From Gordoniibacillus chartarius (GTDB lineage: Bacteria; Bacillota; Bacilli; Paenibacillales; NBRC-103111): 64,000 nucleotides of DNA. The position numbers were made by a program, and so were the translations under genes. The DNA lies in NCBI RefSeq assembly GCF_042432825.1, contig NZ_JBHLWN010000031.1:124001-188000 (forward strand), given 5' to 3'. Under the pieces are notes generated by a model. That model was given only the letters and a program-made list of their open reading frames with translations, did not search any database and had not been told where the DNA came from. Positions 17,684-27,019 of this stretch are shown piece by piece; the stretch's first letter is position 1, and every line of letters begins with the position of its first letter.

Positions 17684-18814
17684 ATGGGTGGCAAAGCTCG
17701 CGTCGTACTGGGAATGTCCGGCGGCGTCGATTCCTCCGTTGCCGCATTGCTGCTGAAGGAGCAGGGCTACGAGGTCATCGGAATTTTTATGAAAAATTGG
17801 GACGATACCGACGAGTTCGGCCACTGCACGGCGGAAGAAGACGCCGAAGACGTGCGCCGGGTATGCGATCAGATCGGGATCCCTTTCTATACAGTCAATT
17901 TTGAAAAGCAGTATTACGACAAGGTGTTCACCTATTTCCTCGACGAATACCGCGCTGGCCGGACGCCGAATCCTGACGTCATGTGCAACCGGGAGATCAA
18001 GTTCGGCGAGTTTCTGGACAAGGCCAAGTCGCTCGGCGCCGATTACTTGGCGACGGGCCACTATGCGCGTGTCATGGAGAAGGACGGCGAGTTCGTTCTG
18101 CTGCGGGGTGTCGACTCGAATAAAGACCAGACATATTTCTTGAATGCGCTGAATCAGGCCCAGCTGTCGAAGGCGATGTTCCCGATCGGCCACCTGCCGA
18201 AGCCGGAAGTACGCCGGATTGCCGAAGAGGCCGGTCTTGCGACGGCGAAGAAGAAGGACAGCACCGGGGTGTGCTTTATCGGCGAGCGTAACTTTAAAGA
18301 GTTCCTCAGCGGATATTTGCCGGCTCGCAGCGGGGATATCCAAACGCCGGACGGCGTGGTGCTGGGACGGCATGACGGACTCATGTACTACACGCTTGGA
18401 CAGCGGCAGGGGCTCGGCATCGGCGGCGTCGGTACCGGTGAACCGTGGTTCGTAGCCGGCAAAGACCTGGAGCGCAACGTACTCATCGTCGTGCAAGGCG
18501 AGAAGCATCCGGCGCTGTATTCCACATCGCTGGTCGCCGGCGGCGTGAATTGGATATCTCCGAATGCTCCGAAGCATGGAGATGCGCCGCTGCGCTGCAC
18601 GGCAAAGTTCCGCTACCGCCAGCCCGATCAGGGCGTTACCGTGACGGTCCGCGAGGATGGCATGTGGAACGTTGCGTTCGATGTGCCGCAGAAAGCCGTC
18701 ACACCGGGGCAGGCTGTCGTCTTTTACGACGGCGAGGTGTGCCTCGGCGGCGGGACGATCGAGACGACCGTTCCGCTGGAGGCGGGAAGCTTGGGTGCGG
18801 CCGTTAAGGCATAA
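17684..18814 (+). CDS. mnmA: tRNA-specific 2-thiouridylase MnmA
   Basis: Makes s2U34 in tRNA-Lys, -Glu and -Gln using ATP and sulfur relayed from a cysteine desulfurase. About 376 residues: PP-loop S-G-G-V-D-S-S near residue 12, catalytic cysteines in D-V-M-C-N-R-E-I-K-F and T-G-V-C-F-I-G-E-R, and a C-terminal beta-barrel. The open frame starts at 17654, but that codon lies right next to a TATAAT (17646-17651) likely used as the -10, so the ATG at 17684 after AAGGTG is preferred. It is divergent from cymR-desulfurase. Its stop codon is the first unit of a 15-bp repeat array. Confidence 0.94.
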   Translation: MGGKARVVLGMSGGVDSSVAALLLKEQGYEVIGIFMKNWDDTDEFGHCTAEEDAEDVRRVCDQIGIPFYTVNFEKQYYDKVFTYFLDEYRAGRTPNPDVMCNREIKFGEFLDKAKSLGADYLATGHYARVMEKDGEFVLLRGVDSNKDQTYFLNALNQAQLSKAMFPIGHLPKPEVRRIAEEAGLATAKKKDSTGVCFIGERNFKEFLSGYLPARSGDIQTPDGVVLGRHDGLMYYTLGQRQGLGIGGVGTGEPWFVAGKDLERNVLIVVQGEKHPALYSTSLVAGGVNWISPNAPKHGDAPLRCTAKFRYRQPDQGVTVTVREDGMWNVAFDVPQKAVTPGQAVVFYDGEVCLGGGTIETTVPLEAGSLGAAVKA

Positions 18815-18904
18815 GCTGTTATGGCGTGAGCCGGTATGGCGTGAGCCGGTATGGCATGAGCCGGCATGGCGTGAGCTGGTATGGCGTGAGCTATAAATAC
18901 CTGA
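18811..18904 (+). repeat. 15-bp tandem array overlapping the mnmA stop codon
   Basis: Six adjoining 15-bp units plus a partial seventh, consensus GTGAGCCGGTATGGC. Unit 1 (18811-18825) is diverged and holds the mnmA stop (TAA 18812-18814). Units 2 and 3 are identical; units 4 to 6 drift. Because the unit is five codons long, every later unit places a TGA in the mnmA frame at the same position. In that frame each unit reads Ala-Gly-Met-Ala-stop, so ATG-GCG-TGA minimal frames are repeated. Confidence 0.9.
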
Positions 18905-18950
18905 GCTGTCAAGGAACAAATGGCTGTGGTATAGCAGGCGGATGATGTGT

Positions 18951-19006
18951 AAAGGCCTCTTCAAGACTGGGGCAATCGCTACCCCTTTCTTGAAGCGGCC
19001 TTTTTT
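18951..19006 (+). terminator. Terminator downstream of mnmA
   Basis: AAAGGCCTCTTCAAG and CTTGAAGCGGCCTTTTTT form a long stem with a CCCC/GGGG inner arm and a T run. It lies about 135 bases after the mnmA stop, beyond the 15-bp array, so the array should be transcribed as the mnmA 3' untranslated region. Confidence 0.85.
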
Positions 19007-19210
19007 GGACAACGTGGAGTCAGCACAACATGGGGCGTCTCCGAAGGCTCGTACGCCTGCCGCATATGCTTGTTCAGCCTCTACTTTTGCGCGATATGCA
19101 TTTAATCTATCATCCCACCGCTAACGCCAAGCTCTCTTCATCTGCCTATCCCGCTGCAGCAGTTTTACGCTAGACAGAGTCTTCTTTACACCGCGTCGCT
19201 TGGAGCGTTT

Positions 19211-19448
19211 GGTGTTAACTGCACTTGGAGTTTATCGGCATTCGGTGTATGTCTGCATTTGGCGTTTGTCTGAATCCTGTGTTTATCGGCATTCTGCGTT
19301 TATCTGCATGTGGCTTTTAACTGCATCCGGCGTTTATCTGCGTTTGGTGTTTGTCTGCATCCAGTGTTTGTCTGCATCCAGTGTTTGTCTGCATCCGGTG
19401 TTTGTCTGCATCCGGTGTTTATCGGCATTTTGCGGTTTATCCGCATTT
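19211..19448. repeat. 17-bp tandem repeat array (about 14 units)
   Basis: About fourteen head-to-tail units, consensus GGTGTTTGTCTGCATCC. Units from 19346 to 19413 are nearly identical; outer units carry changes such as TTTATCGGCATT. The first unit is 16 and the last 18 bases, all others 17. As 17 is not a multiple of three, the open frame across it is repeat-derived and no conserved protein is likely. Confidence 0.9.
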
Positions 19449-19523
19449 GGTGTTTGTCAAACATTCAGCGAATCTTCTAGCTGCGGACCTCTCAACAGTA
19501 CTAGGCTGTTTACCGGGCTTCCG

Positions 19524-19669
19524 ATAGCGGACTTTCGGATCGTTATTCCTGTGTTTAGCTCCACTTTTCCGGATATAGCGGATTTTGGGGGAGCTATTTT
19601 ATCAAAACAGCTTAGTTCCCTTGCATTTCCCCGGATTCTCAATCATGTAACGGTTCTGAAATCCGCTAT
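19524..19669. repeat. Three copies of an ATAGCGGA-type motif, two direct and one inverted
   Basis: ATAGCGGACTTTC at 19524-19536, ATAGCGGATTTT at 19575-19586, and the reverse complement form GAAATCCGCTAT at 19658-19669. The outer pair could fold into a long hairpin. Together with the 17-bp array this fills the gene-free stretch 19007-19775, in which I see no convincing coding region. Confidence 0.6.
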
Positions 19670-19775
19670 TTGAGGCTGAAATCGGTATCGCACAAAAATA
19701 ACGCCTTCTAAGTCCTTTTTTACGAACCGGATACTACGCTTAACAAGCTACATGCCTCAGAAGCGCAGGTCAGGC

Positions 19776-20345
19776 TTACGAATCGCCGGCCAGCTCCAAA
19801 AGCCGCAGCGCCTGACTGCGCAGCCGCTCCGGCCAAGGCTGCTCCATTAACGCCCGCAGCCGATGGGAGTTGAAATGCTGCGGTTCAATCTCCATCAAGC
19901 GGTACAGCTTTCCCGCCTTGGCCTGCCGGGAAGGGGACGGCATCAAGCTGTACAGCAGCCACCAATCCGCCGCCATCCCCAAAGGCAGACCCTCCGTCAC
20001 CTCGACCGCCGACTCGTCGAAAGGCAGCTCGAACACACCGGCTTCATGCTCGACGCGAAAGCCGGCCAGCATGTCCACATCGCAGCCGTCAATACGAAAC
20101 CGGTAATAATACCGTGTCATAAAAGGCGGTTTCGGCTCTCCCTTCTCGCATGTGCCTAACGCCGAAAGAGCGGCAAGCGCCCGATCGGTGTCAGGCAAAG
20201 CGACAACGATATCGAGGTCGCCCGGACGGACATCGCCGTCCAGAAGCGAGAGCCGCTCCAGCAGCGCCGACCCGCCGACCGCCCAAGTTACGCCGGCCTG
20301 CTGCAGCGCCCGGACAACAGCGGCAAGCGTCCGCTGCAATGTCAT
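19776..20345 (-). CDS. Nucleotidyltransferase-fold protein
   Basis: 189 residues. The N-terminal part has the polymerase-beta nucleotidyltransferase pattern: W-A-V-G-G-S-A-L-L-E-R, then D-L-D-I-V-V, and a third carboxylate in C-D-V-D-M-L-A-G-F. The C-terminal part is helical. Family members transfer NMP to tRNA, proteins or antibiotics, or act as antitoxin or toxin partners; the substrate here is unknown. Its ATG overlaps the rarA stop (ATGA), so it is probably translated together with rarA. It is followed by the gene-free repeat region. Confidence 0.8.
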   Translation of the reverse strand: MTLQRTLAAVVRALQQAGVTWAVGGSALLERLSLLDGDVRPGDLDIVVALPDTDRALAALSALGTCEKGEPKPPFMTRYYYRFRIDGCDVDMLAGFRVEHEAGVFELPFDESAVEVTEGLPLGMAADWWLLYSLMPSPSRQAKAGKLYRLMEIEPQHFNSHRLRALMEQPWPERLRSQALRLLELAGDS

Positions 20346-21658
20346 CCCGCTCCACCTCCGCGGCGGCGAAGCTGGTTCTGCCGCATTTTTTCCTCCATCC
20401 CCTGCTCGCTTGCTTCAAACAGCACCATATGCTCATGCCCAATCGGGAAGTAGTCTTGACGAACATAGTGCCCCGGGTAATTATGCGGGTATTTGTAGCC
20501 GACATGGCCGAGCTTCTCGGCGCCCTTGTAATGCGCATCGCGCAAATGGAGCGGCACTTCCGCCGATTTCATCCGCTCCATTGCCTGCAGCGCCCGATCG
20601 ACCGCGACAGGTATCGAGTTCGATTTGGGGCTTTCCACGGCGAACAATATGGCTTGCGCCACGATATAACGAGACTCCGGCCAGCCGATCTTATGGTATG
20701 CGTCCATCGCCGTCACCGCCTGCACTAACGCTTGCGGATTGGCGAGACCGATATCTTCGGAGCAGGCGACGATAAGCCGGCGCAGGAATGTCATCGGATC
20801 CATCCCGAGCTTCTCGACCGCGTACAAGAACCAGAACAGCGCCGCGTCGGAAGAGCCGCGCACGCTCTTGTGGAAGGCGGACAGTACGTCGTACTGCGTT
20901 GACTCGTCGGCCTTTACCGTCGGGCGGCGGATCGATTCCTCCGCCACCTCCAGCGTAATGCGGATCGTACCGTCCGCATCAGGATGCGTCGTCAGCGCTG
21001 CAAGCTCGAGCGCGTTCAACGCGCGGCGGATGTCTCCGTTCGCCATGCGCGCAATGTGCAGCAGGCCGTCCTCATCGGCTTGAACCGGCAAATCGCCGAG
21101 CCCCCGTTCACGGTCGGCGAGCGCGCGCCGCATCGCGAGAAGCGCATGCTCGTACGTAAGCGGCTGGAGCTGAAACAGCGTCGACCGCGACAAAAGCGCT
21201 CCGTTCACGTGGTGGAACGGATTCTCGGTCGTCGCCCCGATGAAAATAATGATCCCCTGCTCGACGGCAGGCAGCAGCGCATCTTGGCGCGACGTATTGA
21301 AGCGGTGCACCTCGTCCAGGAACAAGATCGTCTTCGTTCCGTATAGCTGCTTGTTCGCCTTCGCCTGCTCGATCACGTCGCGAACGTCCTTCACCGACGC
21401 ATCCACGGCGTTCAGCTTGACGAAGGCCCCTTTCGTACGATTCGATATAATGTTCGCCAAGGTCGTCTTTCCCGTTCCCGGCGGTCCGTACAGCAATATG
21501 GAACTGACTTGATCGGCTTCAATCGCCCGCCGCAGCAGCTTGCCGGGTCCGACAATATGCTCTTGGCCGATATATTCGTCAAGCGTCACCGGACGCATCC
21601 GGTCGGCCAGCAGCTGCGAGCCGGGACGGGACTGCTCCATGTATGAGAATAAGTCCAT
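20342..21658 (-). CDS. rarA: Replication-associated recombination AAA+ ATPase RarA (MgsA)
   Basis: About 438 residues. Clamp-loader-like ATPase acting at stalled forks. Walker A G-P-P-G-T-G-K-T-T near residue 58, Walker B L-F-L-D-E-V-H-R-F near 110, sensor G-A-T-T-E-N-P, arginine finger region L-L-S-R, and the C-terminal tetramerisation part ending with G-H-Y-V-R-Q-D-Y-F-P. The frame is open to 21721, but the ATG at 21658 follows AAAGGTG and opens M-D-L-F-S-Y, as in relatives. The B. subtilis equivalent (yrvN) also lies between tcdA and cymR. Confidence 0.95.
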   Translation of the reverse strand: MDLFSYMEQSRPGSQLLADRMRPVTLDEYIGQEHIVGPGKLLRRAIEADQVSSILLYGPPGTGKTTLANIISNRTKGAFVKLNAVDASVKDVRDVIEQAKANKQLYGTKTILFLDEVHRFNTSRQDALLPAVEQGIIIFIGATTENPFHHVNGALLSRSTLFQLQPLTYEHALLAMRRALADRERGLGDLPVQADEDGLLHIARMANGDIRRALNALELAALTTHPDADGTIRITLEVAEESIRRPTVKADESTQYDVLSAFHKSVRGSSDAALFWFLYAVEKLGMDPMTFLRRLIVACSEDIGLANPQALVQAVTAMDAYHKIGWPESRYIVAQAILFAVESPKSNSIPVAVDRALQAMERMKSAEVPLHLRDAHYKGAEKLGHVGYKYPHNYPGHYVRQDYFPIGHEHMVLFEASEQGMEEKMRQNQLRRRGGGAG

Positions 21659-22199
21659 TTCAATTCGCACCTTTATTTTCATAAATAAGAACCAAGCTCT
21701 ATTATACAACGCCGGCGGCACAAAAGCAGTGCTTCCCCTGCTGCAAGCTCTGATCCTCCTTTATTATTCGTCCAAGCTCCCGCTCGGCGGCCGGAAAATA
21801 TGTTTAACGCAAACCGGACAGGAAACACTTAATCAAATCTTGATTATTGTTGAGGGCAGGGGACAGCATGATTTGCATGCGGTTACATGTCTTATGTTTG
21901 TTCTTATTTTGATGCAGCTGGCCTATTTCATTGAAACGGATGCAGCGGGTAGATGGGTCCTGCCAGGAACGAACGCGGCAATGCGTGAGCGGCTTGTACA
22001 TACGCTTTCGGAGGAGGTTGATGCGCTGCAATCTCGCCTTCTGCGGAGGATGATTCCCCGCGCCGCCGCCACATATCGGTAGTCCGTATTGAAGCCGATC
22101 AACCGGCTAGAAGCGCAGCTAAACCCGGTCCGCACCGCATAGGCGTTGGGTTATTGGTATTTAGTTCATGGATCGCAACGAAGAGCCAAATTCAATTAT
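21659..22199. other. Gene-free stretch between rarA and the katA control region
   Basis: The only element I can suggest is a TATAAT on the minus strand at about 21700-21705 that may serve rarA, with a poor -35. A plus-strand frame running out of the rarA shadow to 22082 has a hydrophobic start and an amphipathic end but no ribosome binding site at its only plausible ATG (about 21896). I do not call a gene. Confidence 0.5.
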
Positions 22200-22214
22200 T
22201 TATAATAATTATAA
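22200..22214 (+). promoter_or_regulatory. PerR operator (Per box) upstream of katA
   Basis: TTATAATAATTATAA matches the Per-box consensus TTATAATNATTATAA at every position. It lies directly upstream of the katA -35 element and about 94 bases before the start codon. PerR is known to repress katA in Bacillales and to release on peroxide; regulation here is inferred from the site. Confidence 0.9.
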
Positions 22215-22221
22215 TTTAATA

Positions 22222-22250
22222 TTGACTATCACATAAAATTCCTTTACTCT
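22222..22250 (+). promoter_or_regulatory. Probable katA promoter
   Basis: TTGACT (22222-22227) and TACTCT (22245-22250) with a 17-base spacer. The -35 is good and the -10 is weak, as is common for a regulated promoter. The adjoining Per box supports the placement. Confidence 0.55.
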
Positions 22251-22307
22251 ATATCCAATGATAATAATTCTCGAATAAAAATGATTACATACGAGGAGCT
22301 GCATACC

Positions 22308-23768
22308 ATGAACAGACTAACGACAAATCAAGGCGTCCCAATCGGCGATAATCAAAACTCCAAAACAGCCGGCCAACGCGGCCCAACGCTGCTGGAGGAC
22401 TACCAGCTGCTGGAGAAGCTCGCCCACTTCGACCGTGAACGCGTACCGGAGCGCGTCGTTCATGCCCGCGGCGCCGGCGCACACGGCACGTTCAAGCTCA
22501 TAAACTCGATGAAGCGTTATACGAAGGCCGCTTTCCTGCAGGAGCCGGGCATCGAAACCCCTGTGTTCGTCCGCTTCTCGACCGTTATCCATGGACTGCA
22601 CTCGCCGGAGACGCTGCGCGATCCCCGCGGCTTTGCGGTAAAATTTTATACAACGGAAGGCAACTACGACTTTGTCGGCAACAACCTGCCGGTATTTTTC
22701 ATTCGCGATGCGATGAAGTTCCCGGATATGGTCCATTCGCTGAAGCCCGATCCGCGCAACAACCTGCAGCATCCGGACCGGTATTGGGATTTCATGTCGC
22801 TCACTCCGGAATCGACGAATATGCTCACGCATCTGTTCACGGACGAAGGCATTCCCGCCAACTATCGTCAGATGAGAGGCTCATCCGTGCACGCTTTCAA
22901 GTGGATAAACGCCTCCGGCAACTATGTGTACATCAAGCTGCGCTGGGTGCCGAAGCAAGGAATCAAAAATTTGAGCGCCGCCGAAGCGGAAGCGATTCAA
23001 GGCAAAGATTTCAATCACGCCAGCCGCGACCTTTATGAAGCGATTGAACGCGGAGACTATCCGGAATGGGACCTGTTCGTGCAAATTCTCGACCCGGCCG
23101 ACATCGACAGCTTCGATTTCGACCCGCTCGATCCGACCAAGGATTGGTTCGAAGACCTGATTCCTTATCGGCTCGTCGGCACGATGACATTGAACCGCAA
23201 CCCGGACAACGTCTTTGCCGAGACGGAGTCGGTCGGCTTCAATCCAGGCGTCGTCGTTCCCGGCATCGAGCCGTCCGAGGATAAGCTTCTGCAGGGCCGT
23301 CTATTCTCCTACTCGGATACGCAGCGCTACCGGATCGGAACGAACTACATGCAGCTGCCGATCAATTGCCCGTTCGCGCAGGTGAGCAACAACCAGCGGG
23401 ACGGCGCGATGGCGGTGAAGCAGCAAAACCATCACATCAACTACGAACCGAACCGTTATCAGGATACGCCGAAGCAAGACCCGTCCTATAGGGAGCAAGG
23501 CACTCCGGTGAACGGGCTCGCCGCCCGTACGAAGATCGAGAAAACGAACGATTTCGGTCAAGCGGGGCAAGTATGGCAGCGTTATTCCGATGCCGAGAAG
23601 GATGCGCTCATCCGCAACCTGTCCGCCGATCTGGGCCCTGTTTCCGAGCGCACGAAGCTGCTGGCGATCTGCAACTTCTACCGCGCGAATGCCGAGTACG
23701 GACAGCGTCTGGCCGACAGCCTCGGCATCGATATCAGCTCTTATACCGCTCATTTGCAGCGAAAATAA
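22308..23768 (+). CDS. katA: Catalase (monofunctional haem)
   Basis: About 486 residues; breaks down hydrogen peroxide. Distal haem histidine in R-V-V-H-A-R-G-A-G-A-H-G near residue 52, catalytic asparagine in F-V-G-N-N-L-P-V-F-F-I-R-D near 124, and proximal haem-ligand tyrosine in R-L-F-S-Y-S-D-T-Q-R-Y-R near 335. The length is that of small-subunit catalases. The frame is open from 22281, but the ATG at 22308 follows GAGGAG. A perfect Per box upstream indicates peroxide induction. Read opposite to its neighbours and bounded by its own terminator. Confidence 0.97.
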   Translation: MNRLTTNQGVPIGDNQNSKTAGQRGPTLLEDYQLLEKLAHFDRERVPERVVHARGAGAHGTFKLINSMKRYTKAAFLQEPGIETPVFVRFSTVIHGLHSPETLRDPRGFAVKFYTTEGNYDFVGNNLPVFFIRDAMKFPDMVHSLKPDPRNNLQHPDRYWDFMSLTPESTNMLTHLFTDEGIPANYRQMRGSSVHAFKWINASGNYVYIKLRWVPKQGIKNLSAAEAEAIQGKDFNHASRDLYEAIERGDYPEWDLFVQILDPADIDSFDFDPLDPTKDWFEDLIPYRLVGTMTLNRNPDNVFAETESVGFNPGVVVPGIEPSEDKLLQGRLFSYSDTQRYRIGTNYMQLPINCPFAQVSNNQRDGAMAVKQQNHHINYEPNRYQDTPKQDPSYREQGTPVNGLAARTKIEKTNDFGQAGQVWQRYSDAEKDALIRNLSADLGPVSERTKLLAICNFYRANAEYGQRLADSLGIDISSYTAHLQRK

Positions 23769-23804
23769 TACCTTCAAGCCGCACTGGTTCCGGCTATGCA
23801 AATA

Positions 23805-23842
23805 GACCATCCATTGACTTCGCCGTCATGGATGGTCCTTTG
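23805..23842 (+). terminator. katA terminator
   Basis: GACCATCCAT and ATGGATGGTC form a perfect ten-base stem with a 13-base loop, followed by CTTTGTTT. It separates katA from the convergent coat gene. Confidence 0.75.
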
Positions 23843-23843
23843 T

Positions 23844-24338
23844 TTACAGCTTAAGCGCCTTCTGAGCGTTAGCCATATCGCCCGCCAGCAGCTGCTTCAG
23901 ATCATAGGCTGGATAATAGCCTCTTTCATACATGAAGGCGAACACCTTTCCGTGCAGTGCAATCGCACCGTGCAAATGCTTCACAAAGGTCATCTTCAGC
24001 TTCGGCGTCGCCGTCTCTGTAATCGCAGTCGCATAATTACGTACCGCCGTCTTGCTGAAGCCGAGAAGCTGTCCGGATTCCGCCGCAAGCGGCTCCACGT
24101 CGTCCTTATCCCGGTGGTCCGCCACAGGCGCCTGCGGGTAAAAGCGAAGCAGCTCATGCAAGTTATTTTCAATGCTGCGGATCGCTTCCGCGTACAAGCT
24201 TTTGAGCGCAGGATCATGGATGGACGGCAGCTTCTTCTTGAACGAAATCAATTGTCCGGATTGAAAAGAAACGAGCTCATGCAGCTCCAGCGTTTCGTGC
24301 CAGGCGAGATGCTTCGGATATCTCGGATTCTCTTCCAC
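23844..24338 (-). CDS. CotF-like spore coat protein
   Basis: 164 residues, mostly helical, with the coat F / ferritin-like pattern: L-H-E-L-V-S-F-Q-S-G-Q-L-I-S-F-K-K-K, S-L-Y-A-E-A-I-R-S-I-E-N-N-L-H-E-L-L in the first half and K-L-K-M-T-F-V-K-H-L-H-G-A-I-A-L-H in the second. CotF-family proteins are spore coat or inner spore proteins. The start is GTG nine bases after GGGAG. It converges on katA. Function beyond a coat location is unknown. Confidence 0.72.
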   Translation of the reverse strand: MEENPRYPKHLAWHETLELHELVSFQSGQLISFKKKLPSIHDPALKSLYAEAIRSIENNLHELLRFYPQAPVADHRDKDDVEPLAAESGQLLGFSKTAVRNYATAITETATPKLKMTFVKHLHGAIALHGKVFAFMYERGYYPAYDLKQLLAGDMANAQKALKL

Positions 24339-24413
24339 TCTTACACACTCCCATTCATCGGTTTGCTAAACCATATGCCTGCAGGAGTGATTAGAGAACG
24401 GGGGACACGCAGC

Positions 24414-24455
24414 AAAAAACCTTAGCCGACCGCCTTGGATCGACTAAGGTTTTTT
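24414..24455. terminator. Bidirectional terminator between tcdA and the coat gene
   Basis: AAAAAACCTTAG and CTAAGGTTTTTT flank the hairpin, so both strands end in a T run. On the minus strand it ends the hisS-aspS-tcdA unit. Confidence 0.88.
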
Positions 24456-24460
24456 CATGC

Positions 24461-25213
24461 TTACAGACCTGCTTTAGCGAGAAGCTCGCGGATGGCTACG
24501 CTGACCATTATCAGTCCGGCGACCGGCGGCACGAACGCGTTCGAAGCCGGCGGCTGCTGGGCTTTGCGGATCTCCGGCGCGTTCTCCGGGACGATCCGCT
24601 GCGTCACGTCGACGCGGGGCTTCAGCGGCTCCTCCGTCGAGAACACCACTTTGACGCCCTTTTTGATACCATCCTTACGCAGCTTGTGACGGATGACACG
24701 CGCCAGCGGATCGACGCTCGTCTTGGAGATGTCAGCCACTTGGAACTTCGTCGGGTCCATCTTGTTGGCCGCCCCCATCGAGGAGATGATCGGTATTTTG
24801 CGCTCCAGGCATTGTTTGATCAAGTGGATCTTGTACGAAATCGTATCGGAGCAATCCAGCACATAGTCGAGCGGGTATGCAAACACCTGCTCATACGTCT
24901 CTTCCGTGTAAAACATCCGCAGCGCCGTAACGTCGCAATCCGGGTTAATCAGCTTGATCCGGTCGCGCATCAGCTCCGCCTTCGGCTGACCGACCGTCGT
25001 CGTAAGCGCCATTATCTGCCGGTTAATGTTCGTGATGTCAACGACGTCCTTGTCGATCAGAATCAACCTGCCGACGCCCGAACGGGCAAGCGCCTCAGCG
25101 GCGATCGAGCCGACGCCGCCGATGCCGAGCACGGCAACGGTGCTTCCTTTGAGCACCTCCAGCCCTTCCGGACCGATCGCCAGCTCCGTGCGCGAGAATT
25201 GATGCAGCACCAT
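24461..25213 (-). CDS. tcdA: tRNA threonylcarbamoyladenosine dehydratase TcdA
   Basis: 250-residue E1/ThiF-like enzyme that cyclises t6A37 to ct6A37 in ANN-decoding tRNAs using ATP. The Rossmann loop G-I-G-G-V-G-S is near residue 32, D-K-D-V-V-D-I-T-N-I-N-R-Q follows, and D-C-S-D-T is the conserved nucleotide-pocket motif. AGGAGG lies eight bases before the ATG. It is 12 bases downstream of aspS, as in B. subtilis (yrvM). Confidence 0.94.
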   Translation of the reverse strand: MVLHQFSRTELAIGPEGLEVLKGSTVAVLGIGGVGSIAAEALARSGVGRLILIDKDVVDITNINRQIMALTTTVGQPKAELMRDRIKLINPDCDVTALRMFYTEETYEQVFAYPLDYVLDCSDTISYKIHLIKQCLERKIPIISSMGAANKMDPTKFQVADISKTSVDPLARVIRHKLRKDGIKKGVKVVFSTEEPLKPRVDVTQRIVPENAPEIRKAQQPPASNAFVPPVAGLIMVSVAIRELLAKAGL

Positions 25214-25225
25214 AGTCGCTGCCTC

Positions 25226-27004
<1,779 letters not shown>

Positions 27005-27019
27005 TGTGAATTCATCCCC

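Noticed and set aside
18657..18896. 79-residue frame ending in W-R-E-P-V repeats
   Set aside because: Out-of-frame reading of the end of mnmA and the 15-bp array.
18811..19448. CRISPR-like array
   Set aside because: Units of 15 and 17 bases are contiguous without spacers, and no cas genes are nearby.
19200..19673. 157-residue open frame with V-F-V-C-I-type repeats
   Set aside because: Produced by the 17-bp array, whose period is not a multiple of three; no ribosome binding site.
21896..22082. Possible 60-residue protein M-F-V-L-I-L-M-Q-L-A upstream of katA
   Set aside because: Hydrophobic start and amphipathic tail are suggestive, but there is no ribosome binding site and the frame is the tail of a rarA shadow.
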